Notes: a model not told the origin generated them from the letters alone. Shown: positions 11,910-23,163, numbered from the stretch's first letter. The stretch: DNA of 64,000 nt from Parapristionchus giblindavisi (GCA_943737045.1 CALSFV010000010.1:1302001-1366000), one strand, 5' to 3'. Program-made: numbers and translations.

Positions 11910-11982
11910 GAGCTGCTATTGCTAAATGTATTCCAATCGAAAAAAATTATTCAATATCTTTGTTAAATATATTTTATAACTA

Positions 11983-12171
11983 CAGTAATATCTCAATCAC
12001 TCTGGTATTTCAAAACTTAAAGTCTACTTAAAATACCTCATTGACTTAAAGATTTTTTAAAGTAAACTTCAAGTGAGTGACGTCACATTTTCACTTTAAG
12101 CAGACTTACAAGTCTACTGAAAATGCAAGTAGACTTTAAGTCTTGAAATACCAGAGCAGATAAAGTGATAG
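11983..12171. mobile_element. Small TA-flanked MITE
   Basis: It is a palindromic element. Both ends contain CTCTGGTATTTCAA followed by ACTTAAAGTCTACTT, read inward from either side, with TA at 11981-11982 and 12172-12173. The outermost dozen bases match less well (CAGTAATATC against CTATCACTTT). It fits a Tc1/mariner-type MITE without coding capacity. Confidence 0.65.
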
Positions 12172-12189
12172 TATATTAAATTTATTCTA

Positions 12190-12385
12190 ATTGACTGCAA
12201 AGCTCGTCATGAATTGTTTAATAGCTAAAATGCACCGAAAACACAAAGATAATTTTGTACTTTGGCGGGAGTGGCCACTGTTGCACATACGAAGCAATAA
12301 TTTTATTGAGAATTTTTTGCTCTTTCAAACGGTATATGACACGACAGGTATCGTTGCCATTTTGACTTGTGATAAATTGTTTTGT
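12190..12385 (-). repeat. Solitary satellite monomer (C/A type) outside the array
   Basis: The reverse complement matches the array monomer C and the start of A or B. It carries the CTCATCATGAATT-type core, GCACCGA..ACACAAAGATAAT, GGCGGGAGTGGCCACTGTTGC and CAAACGGTATATGACACGAC. It lies about 11.4 kb from the array and runs directly into an R1 copy. A 90-codon frame spans both parts. It is related to array frames and is not evidence of a gene. Confidence 0.85.
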
Positions 12386-12597
12386 CCAGAGATTCATCAC
12401 GTGAACCGAAAGACATATTTGAAATTGCTTAATGATATATTTGAAGCTTGTTCTGCTCATTGAAAGTACAACTTTTAAGGTGTGCATACCTTGCTCACTC
12501 AAATTCCCATTGTCCCTTATGCTAATTTCCATACAATGTAAACCTTATTCCCCGGTGATAATCATTCCGGGAGTCAGTCATGCAAACTCACGGGAAA
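12386..12597 (+). repeat. Dispersed repeat R1, copy 2 (fused to a satellite monomer)
   Basis: It shares GATTCATCAC, CGAAAGACATAT, TTTGAAGCTTGTT, CATTGAAAGTACAACTTTT and GGGAGTCAGTCATGC with the other R1 copies, but lacks their first 30-40 bp. At that end the satellite monomer of 12190-12385 is joined instead. Confidence 0.7.
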
Positions 12598-13307
12598 ATC
12601 GATCCTGAAATTCGAATATTTGATTCGAAAATTCACAACTTACCTAAAATATCCACTAAATTGCAGCAAGAGGTGTTTGGATAATTGATAGATGAGTTTA
12701 TGAACGCATTGAGGTGGTTTATATAGGAATACTCTAAAATTTCCGAATAAACTAGCGAAATTTAATATCGATATTCTAGAATCTCAGCTCGATTGGGCAG
12801 CGTTTGAAAAAGGATTCGTAATCAGCATCAAAAACTGATTCATGTCAATTATTCCCATGTCATATGGCCACCTTAAGTTGGGAGAGTTCCCTTGTTAGAA
12901 ATACATACAGACAAGGTTTTAATAATAATCTTAATCTTTGATCTTTGATCTATCTAACTTGATCTTTGATCTTTTATTAAGAATAGTCCTTGTCACCTGC
13001 GACATGGCTTACAACAATATTCGCAAAGAACACACTGTTATAGAGGTGCAAACTTGATCTTTGATATTTTATCATTGATCTTTTCTGCGACTTTTTTAGA
13101 AATTAAATTTCTTTTACTTCTTGCATTTTCATTTACACAATAGAATTTCAAGAAAAGAAATAACGTTAGGCGTATTGAAACATCCGTTTTCATTAGAATC
13201 ATTCATAATATAGTATTAATATCAGTTGATTGATATCGGGACTACACTACTTCAATTTGTATTCAATTCTCTCTCATTTAATTTACCTCATATCATTACA
13301 AACATAC
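12598..13307. repeat. Intergenic sequence with clustered TTTGATC heptamers
   Basis: Short tandem groups of the heptamer (TGATCTT in another phase) occur at about 12939-12956, 12962-12976 and 13053-13080. The 12939 and 12962 groups sit inside a loose inverted repeat (ACAAGG...CCTTGT). No gene is supported. Confidence 0.55.
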
Positions 13308-13437
13308 TAAGTCTCCTAAATTTGCCTAATTTTTCTATGCTTCAGTGTCCACGTCTCCATTCGTCTTTCTCTTTTTATGGAACGATAGGAGGTTTGTCTT
13401 CTCTTCTATCTGACCAATAAGGAGATCAATCTCTATA

Positions 13438-13612
13438 GAATTGATTCCAAGATAGGAATCGATTCCCTTCTAGTGTTAGATCAGTGACAGAGCGGACAGA
13501 GCACGAGAGTGGGTCGATGGGCAGAGACGCAGTGAGTCATCGCGCGCTCACAATCCGAAATGAGAACACTATTGAGAGGGGTGGCGGGCAGGGATAACTA
13601 CACGAAATGAGA
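13438..13612 (+). repeat. GC-richer dispersed repeat, copy 2
   Basis: Same ordered words as the copy at 10960-11125, including GTGTTAGATCAGTGACAGAG and TCGATGGGCAGAGACGCAG. It lies just inside the left foldback arm, so it was duplicated with it. Confidence 0.7.
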
Positions 13613-14597
13613 AAAAAACAAAAAAATAAGATTTCAATAAATTCTAAAATTGCATTTATAATAATTAATTATAAGCAATTTTGAACATTGCATAAGATAA
13701 TTTCCGTATTTTTGAGAAATGAGAAAAAATTAAAATTAAAATTATAACAATTTTTGTAACTATAAATACAATAATTAATTGTAAGAAATTTTGAGACAAG
13801 TTACCACCATATTTTCGCACAGAAATTAACTATTTTTAACAAGCGAGCAAGCAATTTGATGATGCAGTCTGGATACTTTAAGATGAGAAGTTATGTAATT
13901 ACAGATATTTTTAACTTTTATGGGAAACATCGAATATTTCTTCATTTTACTTTGACATGAAATAATCTTCTTTTGGTATTATTAGAATTACTTTATTGTA
14001 TGTTTGAATATTGATTCTGCCCACTTCTGAAGCCAACAGAAGATCAATCTTTTGTTAAAAAGTGAGTTGTTCACGGTACTAGATTTCAGAGACTTATATC
14101 GTAACCCATTGTTATCGGTTACAAGACAGCACAAGCAAGCGTGTCACGACGTTTCGATTAACGTTTGCTATTTCCCAATCTTTCAAATTTGAAAATTAAC
14201 GCTTTTGCAGAACTCTCACCTCAGGTCTGATTACGGTAATCGGGGACATTTATAGTTTTAGCATAAATTGTTTTGTATTCACGATCATTTGACAAGTTTA
14301 TTTTCTGTATGTATTCAATGTATTTTGATAACTTCCTAAGTTTATTCTTGAAGTGACTAACTAATCTAATCGATTATTCCACAAATGACAACTACAAAAC
14401 TTGAGAGCAATTAAACAAAAAAAAGAGATTCAGTTACTGTAATGGAAAGTTATCAAAGTATATTGAATATACAAAATACTGAACAATGCATTTTACGATA
14501 TCTATAATGTTAATCGGGTTGAAATGTAGTTCATAATTCGAGGATCACTTTCTCAGACTTTCCCAGGGAGTAGGATAACAAAAAATATTTAAAAAAA

Positions 14598-15150
14598 CTA
14601 TCTTTTAATGTTACAGTAATGCTGCTCGGTGGATTGAACTTTCACCCCTATCAACAGTTCTGATTTGGGACCGAAACCTAACCGACTAGTCCATGGGTGT
14701 CCGTAATATGTAAATTCAATGGAGTTGCATATATTCACTTGAGACTTCACATATGTACCGATGTATGTCTCCGCCCCTTTCTGGTACACCCCACCAATAT
14801 ACCGATCTTGACTCCGCCCATTTAACTTTGCGGGCTTGGACACCACATGCCAATATGAACACACCCAAATATCTTTATCAATTGCAGCAAGAAGACCACT
14901 AGATGACGCATCATCAGAGAAACTCCTGCCACGTCTGAAACCGTAGATGATCCTCCATGTCGTTAGCCACAATCTTCCGATCCCGTCATCAACGACGAGC
15001 CTGAATAGAGGATTCGACCTGTTGAATGTGAAGTTAGTACGAATTCAACGATTCTGACTTAAGACCACTAAGTACCTTGAAGAACAGCAGCACTTTGGTG
15101 GTTGATATGCGTCAACATCGACGACGCCAGAAGACCTACGGTATATGGCT
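14598..15150 (-). CDS. Hypothetical protein, two exons of an intron-containing gene
   Basis: The model has an exon at 15150-15076 (75 bp), a 57-bp intron at 15075-15019 with GT...AG ends and a CATTCAACAG acceptor, then an exon at 15018-14598 ending in a stop. The upstream acceptor is CTCATTTCAG. The reading phase is continuous across the junction, giving about 164 residues. It passes through YQPPKCCCSS, DDGIGRLWL, IIYGFRRGRSFSDDASSS, DIWVCSYWHVVSK and YIGGVYQKGAETYIG, and ends in CNIKR. The first exon or exons upstream could not be resolved, so the N-terminus is missing. I do not recognise the family. Support comes from the splice logic and a related copy in the opposite arm that keeps the exon layout but is broken. 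It could be a host gene captured by the foldback or a gene belonging to an unrecognised transposon. Confidence 0.4.
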
Positions 15151-15582
15151 CTGAAATGAGTTTGAAATGTGGTAAATCAATGTTGAAACTACTAAGAAAC
15201 TCTCCTCATGAGTCAAAGTCGTTATGGCAGCCCTCGATTCTTCAGAATCCAGTAACCGATTTCGATGATGACCTTCTTTCGACGACGTTGCTTGACCATG
15301 TTGAATCGACCTATAAAATGAATAATATATTAGAATAGATTCGATGTATAGACCATGCCAATGTTCTCATCACTTTAAACATTTTTTTATCTCTGTCAAA
15401 GCGGAGCATTGAATGGTCAAGATAACGTTGGTAAAGGTTTCTATTCCGCTTATTCAGAAGTGTTATTGTACATGAAATAGTCAGTGTTCAAAAGAATCCT
15501 AAAGAAAAAATACATCTCTCCACTGATTTCACAATCTCTCGCTTTCTCCTTCGCTTCTTTTTGCACTTTAGAATATTGATAC

Positions 15583-17322
15583 GAGAGAGGGACAACGAAT
15601 GAGGAACGACATGGTAAAGATAAAAGATCAACTTGCATAAAAATGACAATATGGAAAATAAGTGCAAGGCGAATGAAATGGGATCACGTAGCCTGCATAT
15701 GATAATGAATCATATGCCAATCTAAATACAATGAATGAAAAGGTAGACAACCATAACGACAACGTATGGAGATAGGAAAGCGAAAACATTGATTGGGCGA
15801 GACAGGGAAGTGGGGGTAGAGGTATGTATAGCGATATGGAAGGATAGAGAGGGAGAGAGAGGTACAGGGAGAGAAAGGTAGAGGGATAGACAGGTAGAAT
15901 GATGGAAAAGGAAGGATGTGACCAATATTGATCGAAATATCACGAAGAAAAGAAAGTAGCGACACGTGCCTCTGTGGAAAATGGCGGGGAAATGACAGAG
16001 GAAGGAAGTGGCCAATGATAGATAAACACTATCGATGTTAGATCACTCTGCTCAAAGGATCATCCTATTGTTATGTAATGGTTGTTTGATCAGAGGAGAG
16101 AGTGTCCAGACAGGAGAGAGTACAGACATAGACAGAGACATAATGAGAGAGTATGGATAATTGAGAGAGTACAAGAAAGGAAAGACAGCGCGTGAACATG
16201 ATCTATCATCGATATTGTTTGTGAATCGCTGTCCCCTATTCATTGACCCGCCAATTTCATGGGAAGTACGTGTTGATATACTTGTCTTCGTGATTTTGTT
16301 AAGCATATCCCTCCCTCACCTTGTATAATTCATGCCTTTGACCATTTGCTATATCGCTACCTCTCCTTCTGTCACCCCTTCTGTCGTTTCCTCTCCATCA
16401 TTATCCTGTTATACCGTAGTTAAATTTTGTTTAATTAGAAGTCGTTTTCAATACTACGAATTTCGATATTTTCTTCTTTTCTTTAAAAAATTCCACCCAT
16501 CTGTTTGTCTGTCCCTTTCTCTATCTCTCCCTAGAACATCCCAATTCCTTCCTTCCTATTCTTATCGATTGATCAATGTTTTTGCTACTCGATCTTTGGT
16601 CTCTTTCTCATGTGTATACCTTGCCACTATTGACTTGACCATTATATAATAATTTGCATATGATCACATGTTATCATATTTGTGTTCTAATTTTTGCCTA
16701 TCTCTGCGGACATTGGTCGCTTTTCCGTCTTCTCCAAGTTCTACATATGGTCAAAAGTTGAACTTTGATCTTTCTGTCCCATGTCTCTTACATCGTCTTC
16801 TTCCTCTGATACGAATACATCCCTTTTGTATTACTTCGATCAATATTCATTCATTGTCTCTACCTCCCTCTGTCTATATCTTTGAACAGCCTTTTATGAA
16901 GCCTATCTGAATTTCGATAACGTCTCCATCTGAAATCATAAATCGACCGATCTCCTATTTCAATTTGCATATATTATCACATTTGTTTGTCTATCCATCC
17001 GTTGTATTTCATTTTGTATACGTTATCATATTTAGGAAAGGTGTTCCCATTTCGGTCGTCTTTGATTCGTTTCCCCTATTTTTTTTCAAGTTGATCTTTG
17101 ATCTTTGCAATGTTTCGTTGTCCCTCTCTCGTTTCTCCAAATCATTCAAGTTCGTTTCAGAACCATGAGCCATCGGCGATGATGTCCACGAAGTTTTTTC
17201 CAAGAGTCGATCGGGCCACCTCGAATGAAGAACTAATTCTGTTGGACAGGACTCATGGATTTGGATTCTGGTGGTGATCATCTTCTCTGTCTGGTATGCG
17301 TCTTTAACTTATTTATGAATCG
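15583..17322. repeat. Spacer of the large foldback, itself weakly inverted
   Basis: The left half (about 15690-16260) is purine-rich and the right half (about 16330-17160) pyrimidine-rich. The reverse complement of 15750-16000 resembles 16440-16600. Both contain CTGTC..CCT-type tracts followed by GATCAATGTTTTTGCT-like words. Similar words spaced about 310 bp apart (ATTTGCTATATCG, ATTTGCATATGATCACA, ATTTGCATATATTATCACA) suggest old degenerate repeats. The frames here are low-complexity translations. A TTTGATC repeat lies at about 17091-17106. No gene is supported. Confidence 0.5.
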
Positions 17323-17759
17323 TTGCGCATTATCAATGTTCTAAAATGCAAAAAAAAGAAGTGAAGGGGGGTAGCCGAGAGATTGTGAAATCAGTGGAGA
17401 GATGTATCTTTTCTTTAGGATTCTTTAGAACACTGACTATTTCATGTAAAACTTCTAAATAAAAGGAACAGAAACCTTTGTCAATGTTCTCTTAACTCTT
17501 CAATGCTTCCTATTGACAGAGACAACCGTAAGAAAATTATGAGAAAATTGGTTAAGCTGTATACACTGGATCTATTCTAATATATTATTCATTTTATAGG
17601 TCGATTCAACATGGTCAAGCAACGTCGTCGAAAGAAGGTCAGCATCGAAATCGGTTGTTCGATTCTGAAGAATCGAGGGATGCCCTAACGACACGGACTC
17701 ATGAGGAGAGTTTCTTAGTAGTTTCAACATTGATTTACCACATTTCAAACTCATTTCAG

Positions 17760-18312
17760 AGCCATGTACCGTTGATCTTTTGACGTCGTCGATGAGGACG
17801 CATATCAACCACCAAAGTGCTGCTGTTCTTCAAGGTACTTTGTGGTCTTGGTAGAAAGTCTAAATTGTTGAATCCGTATAACTTCACATTCAACAGGTCG
17901 AATCCACTATTCGGGCTCTTCGTTGATGACGGGATCGGAAGATTGTGGCTAACGTCATGGAGGATCATCTACGGTTTCAGACGTGGCAGGAGTTTCTCTG
18001 ATGATGCGTCATCTAGTGGTCTTCTTGCTGCAATTGATAAAGTTATTTGGGTGTGTTCATATTGGCATGTGGTGTCCAAGCCGCAAAGTTAAATGGGCGT
18101 AGTCAAGATCGGTATATTGGTGGGGTGTACCAGAAAGGGGCGGAGACATACATCGGTACATATGTGAAGTCCAAGTGAATATATGAAAATTATATAATTT
18201 TTATATTACTGACACCCATGGCATAGACGGTAAATGTTCGGTTGACAAATCCGAACTGTTGGTAGGGATGAAAGTTCAATCCACCGAGCAGCATTACAGT
18301 AACATTAAATAA
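17760..18312 (+). pseudogene. Broken copy of the two-exon hypothetical gene
   Basis: It keeps the 75-bp exon (17760-17834), a 62-bp GT-AG intron (17835-17896) and the final exon from 17897. Relative to the left-arm copy it has a TGA codon five codons into the 75-bp exon, where the left copy has AGG. It also has a one-base deletion near 18078 that shifts the frame after WHVVSK, and further base changes and small indels between 18170 and 18260. The end again matches well (VQSTEQHY). It is therefore the decayed paralogue. Confidence 0.45.
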
Positions 18313-19285
18313 ATAGTTTTTAAATAAAAATATTTGTGATTAAGTGATCCTCGAATTATGAACTACTTTTGAACCCGATTAACATTATAGATATCGCAAA
18401 ATGCATTGTTCAGTGTTTTGTATATTCAATATACTTTGAATATCTTTCCATTACAGTAACTGAATCTCTTTTTCTTGTTTAATTACTCTCAAGTTTTTTA
18501 GTTGTCATTTGTGGGATAATCGATTAGATTAGTTAGTCACTGCAAGAATAAACTTAGACAGTTATCAAAAGTACATCGAATACACACAGAAAATAAACTT
18601 GTCAAATGATCGTGAATACAAAACAATTTATGCTAAAACTATAAATGTCCCCGATTACCGTAATCAGACCTGAGGTGAGAGTTCTGCAAAAGCGTTAATT
18701 TTCAAATTTGAAAGATTGGGAAATAGCAAACGTTAATCGAAACGTCGTGACACGCTTGCTTGTGCTGTCTTGTAACCGATAACAATGGGTTACGATATAA
18801 GTCTCTGAAATCTAGTACCGTGAACAACTCACTTTTTAACAAAAGATTGATCTTCTGTTGGCTTCAGAAGTGGGCAGAATCAATATTCAAACATACAATA
18901 AAGTAATTCTAATAATACCAAAAGAAGATTATTTCATGTCAAAGTAAAATGAAGAAATATTCGATGTTTCCCATAAAAGTTAAAAATATCTGTAATTACA
19001 TAACTTCTCATCTTAAAGTATCCAGACTGCATCATCAAATTGCTTGCTCGCTTGTTAAAAATAGTTAATTTCTGTGCGAAAATATGGTGGTAACTTGTCT
19101 CAAAATTTCTTACAATTAATTATTGTATTTATAGTTACAAAAATTGTTATAATTTTAATTTTAATTTTTTCTCATTTCTCAAAAATACGGAAATTATCTT
19201 ATGCAATGTTCAAAATTGCTTATAATTAATTATTATAAATGCAATTTTAGAATTTATTGAAATCTTATTTTTTTGTTTTTTTCTC

Positions 19286-19456
19286 ATTTCGTGTAGTTAT
19301 CCCCGCCCGCCACCCCTCTCAATAGTGTTCTCATTTCGGATTGTGAGCGCGCGATGACTCACTGCGTCTCTGCCCATCGACCCACTCTCGTGCTCTGTCC
19401 GCTCTGTCACTGATCTAACACTAGAAGGGAATCGATTCCTATCTTGGAATCAATTC
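19286..19456 (-). repeat. GC-richer dispersed repeat, copy 3
   Basis: Reverse complement of the copy at 13438-13612, located in the matching place in the right foldback arm. Confidence 0.7.
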
Positions 19457-19586
19457 TATAGAGATTGATCTCCTTATTGGTCAGATAGAAGAGAAGACAA
19501 ACCTCCTATCGTTCCATAAAAAGAGAAAGACGAATGGAGACGTGGACACTGAAGCATAGAAAAATTAGGCAAATTTAGGAGACTTA

Positions 19587-21254
19587 CAAGGAGACTCTCA
19601 CAACTTAATTTGGCGATGAGATATGTGTTATTGTCCATTTGAACGCCCTTTTTCTGCAGATTACGAATATGTACTTTAAAAATGCAAAAGAGTTCTGTGC
19701 ACGGACTTAAAGCCTGTCAAATGTTGAGCAATTGCCACCTCGCAATGATGCGCGCACTGGTGGGTTAGTTCTACGCGTTATTTCTGCGAGCTAGTATTGG
19801 CCCAGAGATAAAGATGAGTTATTACGATATATCTGAAGAACTTGGTCATGTTGAACAGCGGCCACTTATGCCAATGTACAAAATTATCTTTCTGTCCTCG
19901 GTGCATTTTAGCTATTAAACAATTCATGACGAGCAAAATTGTTGTAGTCTCATATATCATGTGAAAGAGCAAAAAATTCTGAATTAGACTAAGAAACGCG
20001 AAACAATGGAACTATCCTATGTCACTATATGTAGTAGTACTACAGATTCTGTGATCCACCGAATCGTTCATCTAAATGAAGTGTACAATTTAAATGTAAA
20101 ATGATACAACAATACAGGACATCTCGAAAGTGATACGATGACTCCCTGTACATCGACAATGATACAATATATCACCAACTCCGCCACTTACAAACTCAAA
20201 AGCTATGGCCATTGTTTCCCCTTGCAAGTAGTGTTTTGCAATCATATCTTTTCATAGAAATTCTATGTTCATTGTCCAAAATGACCACGTATCATTGAGA
20301 ATCGCCCATTTGGTCATTGAACTTTCAATCTTCAGGGAATTTGTGGCATACCTATCGATAATATTTCATCATCAAAACTTCAGTTCGCCGGTAGAACATC
20401 GATACAAGACAAACAAGTAAGCACCGCATCGTTAAATTCGATGGTCTGTTGAGAAAGTCATTTTGTGATTGAAATCATTTATAGTGTGGGTGATGAAATA
20501 AGAAGAAACGAAGAGAATTGTATCAGTTAAGTCACAGTATAGCATTGCTAATACGAGAACTAAAGCAGAATAGATTCGAAATTGTTTTAGATGGCCTAGA
20601 TTGGATTGTGTCATTTCGTATATATTCTTAAGAACAGCAAATGAAATGAAATATTTATTTAAAATATGGTCTGCCAAGCTTGAAAGCATGTGCAAATGAG
20701 GGGAATGAAGATGAATCCACAACATTGATCTCCCCGGGGTCGCCAACGAGATCAATTGTAGATATTCATTCAAGTAATACTTCAATATATAAACGATTAC
20801 GATTCCTTGATATCTAGAATGATAACCATTGATTCTGTAATCATATAATAATATTTAAATAATTAATTGAATCTAAAATAACTCACCACATCAATAAAAG
20901 AGCAATATGGTATTCGTGAAATCAGCGAAAATATTACTCCATCCGTATCTAAATTGTATACCATTATAGAATTGTATAAACTTAAATGCATTAATATTCT
21001 AGACTAACCTGCCAGCATTCTTCATTATTCATATATGTTCTATGCACTTAACATTGTACGACTGCTTGAACTATCATTAAAAAAATAAACCCGATATGGT
21101 AGATCATTAATATTACAAAGACAAAGGAAGAGATGCGAGATAGTGTACAAATATCTCGGATCTCTTCCAATGAAAAATCGATATTCAAAGACGTATTGTT
21201 ACATGCGAATGAACATCAACGAATACCACAACAATAAATTAATTAAACAAGTCA
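19587..21254. other. AT-rich intergenic sequence
   Basis: It contains one stray satellite fragment, listed separately, and otherwise nothing I can support. The 117-codon minus-strand frame at 20432-20785 starts at TTG and has no recognised motif. Confidence 0.4.
19822..19985 (+). repeat. Second solitary satellite fragment
   Basis: It matches the array monomers C and D: CATGTTGAACAGCGGCCACTT (D-like), TACAAAATTATCTTT, CGGTGCATTTTAG, TATTAAACAATTCATGACGA and GTGAAAGAGCAAAAAATTCT. It is more diverged than array copies and mixes C- and D-type words, so it may resemble an ancestral or independently evolving copy. Confidence 0.8.
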
Positions 21255-21690
21255 TCATCCCTTACCATTGTGGAGGGGGGGGGGGGCAACGCAAAAAAAT
21301 TTTCATTTTGGCCCGGCCGGGCACTTTGCATGCATGACAACCAATTATATTTGCATATTTCCCCGCGATCAACCGCACCACTTTCATTTTAATTTAATTT
21401 GAATATTTGGGATCCGTCGACGGATCCAATTCATTTTCAATTTTCATTTTCAGCATAGCAGTCCAATGCGCAGCAGTCCAAACCCAATCAACAGATCAGA
21501 GATGAAGAAAAATATAAATATGCAAGCACAAAGAAAGAGTAATAAAGAACGAGAAAGTAGTAATGAAAGAAATAATAATGGATACAAGGACAAGAAGGAG
21601 CAAATATGGCAATAAGTCCAATAAGTCCAATGCAAGAACCAGCGCTACTAAATTAGTCCACACTTGCCCCCCCCCCCCATTTTACTCCAT
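21255..21690. repeat. Element bounded by G12 and C12 homopolymers
   Basis: A run of exactly 12 G (21275-21286) followed by CAA mirrors a run of exactly 12 C (21667-21678) preceded by TTG, giving inverted GGGG..CAA ends about 390 bp apart. The interior has CATTTT/CAATTTTC words and the palindromes GCCCGGCCGGGC (around 21313) and GGATCCGTCGACGGATCC (21410-21427). I infer a transposable element of unknown type. Only its right part (from 21542) is present in the second copy near 37081. Confidence 0.4.
21410..21427. repeat. Perfect 18-bp palindrome GGATCCGTCGACGGATCC
   Basis: A perfect palindrome made of nested BamHI-SalI-BamHI recognition sequences. It could be natural, but it resembles a cloning linker and is worth checking as a possible artefact. 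Confidence 0.9.
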
Positions 21691-21813
21691 TCCAACTTGA
21701 AACGATGGGCTAAACTTGAAAATATATCGATTAATGGTTTATGGTTAAAATATTTAAAAGAATTGAATATTTAAATAGGAGGGCTTCCCTTATACACATC
21801 CTATTATCCTCTG

Positions 21814-22412
21814 CGTGGTCGTCCTCGTCTCGTGTCGTCGTTCTGAAGATAATATCAATTAGATATCAATTAGTGCATGAATATCGATAGATCAATCAAT
21901 GAATACCTTCTGTAAATGGTAAATATCGATTTTCCTCACTTTTCGTAGTCGTCCTCGTCTCGGCGCGTCCTCCACCTGAAGATTACGGTACTCATCTTCA
22001 GATTTCGTTAGTGAACGAATATCGATAGATCAATCAATCAATACCTTCTGAAAATGGTAAATATCGATTTTCCTCACTTTTCGTAGTCGTCCTCGTCCCG
22101 GCGCGTCCTCCTCCTGAAGATTACGGTAATCATGTTCAGATTTCGTTAGTAAACGAATATCGATAGATCAATCAATCAATACCTTCTGTAAATGGTAAAT
22201 ATCGATTTTCCTCACTTTTCGTAGTCGTCCTCGTCCCGGCGCGTCCTCCACCTGAAGATTACGGTAATCATCTTCAGATTTCGTTTGTGCATTAATATCG
22301 ATAGATCAATCAATGAATACCTTCTGTAAATGGTAACTATCGATTTTCCTCACTTTTCGTAGTCGTCCTCGTCATGGCGCGTCCTCCTCCTGAAGATTAC
22401 GGTAATCATCAT
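21814..22412 (+). repeat. 138-bp tandem repeat, about 4-5 units
   Basis: The units contain TCGATAGATCAATCAAT, ACCTTCTGTAAATGGTAAAT, CGATTTTCCTCACTTTTCGT, AGTCGTCCTCGTC and CTGAAGATTACGGTAATCAT. The AGTCGTCCTCGTC words recur at about 21948, 22085, 22223 and 22361, giving a period of about 138 bp. Further partial units lie at about 22571-22622 and 22964-23155, on either side of the MITE and an unrelated insert of about 155 bp (22415-22570). Confidence 0.88.
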
Positions 22413-22622
22413 TAAAGAGAAGTCTGAATCTATGGTTCTGTGGGTTGTGTAGGTGGGGACACTAGTTAGTGATATGCACCACTACAGAGAGCTCCGTTGA
22501 AAACGAAGCGAGAAACAAAAGTGCAAACACAGCACTACCAAATGCACAAAGACTTATGGTACAACCTAATACATGAATATCGATAGAATAATCAATGAAT
22601 ACCTTCTGTAAATGGTGAATAA

Positions 22623-22955
22623 TATGGTGGCGAAAATGATTCATGAATATTCATTTATATGGCCTAAAATGAGTGGCTCACTTTCCTTGCGATTATTCAT
22701 TCCAAGTGACAGTTGACCGGTCTACCTGCGAATATTCGCTTTTTTGCGAGTCGAAGTGAGTCAAGAAAATTTGGTGAAAGGAGGGCTGAGAAAGCGGTCT
22801 GACTCGCACTCGACTCGCTTTTTTTGACTCATTCGCATTGGCCTTTCTTCTAACAACTCATTCGCCGAGAGAGCGGTCGTAAATGCCTCTCCCGTGAATA
22901 CTCACTCTAGACCGCTAAAGTGGACGAATAATCATGAATCATTTTCGCCACCCTA
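22623..22955. mobile_element. hAT-like MITE, copy 1
   Basis: A 333-bp element with terminal inverted repeats TA(T/G)GGTGGCGAAAATGATT and its complement. It inserted in a unit of the 138-bp repeat. The flanks here are GTGAATAA and GTGCATAT, imperfect versions of the 8-bp duplication seen in the copy at 38161. The interior has GAGTCGAAGTGAGTC-like words and no open frame. Confidence 0.75.
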
Positions 22956-23163
22956 GTGCATATCGATTTTCCTCACTTTTCGCAGTCGTCCTCGTCCCAG
23001 CGCGTCCGCATCCTGAAGATTACGGCAATCATCTTCAGATTTCGTTAGTGCATGAATACGTGCACCAAAGCATCGATAGATCAATCAATCAATACCTTCT
23101 GTATATGGTGAATATCGATTTCCCTCACTTTTTGTAGTCGTCCTCGTCTCGTCGCATTTCATT

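Larger units (their letters stand above)
13308..15582 (+). repeat. Left arm of a 6.3-kb foldback (inverted duplication)
   Basis: This arm is the reverse complement of 17323-19586 along its whole length. The outer tip reads TAAGTCTCCTAAATTTGCC and its partner ends in the complement. Divergence is modest at the outer end and greater, with small indels, near the inner end. The arm contains a GC-richer dispersed repeat (13438-13612) and a two-exon gene model on the minus strand. I saw no convincing target-site duplication. Confidence 0.9.
17323..19586 (-). repeat. Right arm of the 6.3-kb foldback
   Basis: Reverse complement of 13308-15582. It carries the pseudogene copy and the third GC-richer repeat. 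Its outer end reads AAATTTAGGAGACTTA. Arms of this length and similarity separated by 1.74 kb could form a cruciform or a long RNA hairpin if transcribed. Confidence 0.9.

Noticed and set aside
12191..12463. A 90-codon frame spanning the solitary monomer and R1
   Set aside because: It crosses the junction of two repeats and resembles the satellite minus-strand frames. No recognised motif.
15102..15338. A 78-codon plus-strand frame conserved in the opposite foldback arm (17572-17808)
   Set aside because: It starts with TTG, is antisense to a better-supported spliced model, and the differences between copies are nearly all amino-acid changing, so there is no sign of protein-level constraint.
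15684..16015. Overlapping 93- and 97-codon minus-strand frames
   Set aside because: Low-complexity translations of a purine-rich tract in the foldback spacer, open in two overlapping frames.
20432..20785. A 117-codon minus-strand frame with a hydrophobic segment
   Set aside because: TTG start, no family resemblance, and length within chance for the composition. A decayed membrane-protein exon cannot be excluded but is not supported.
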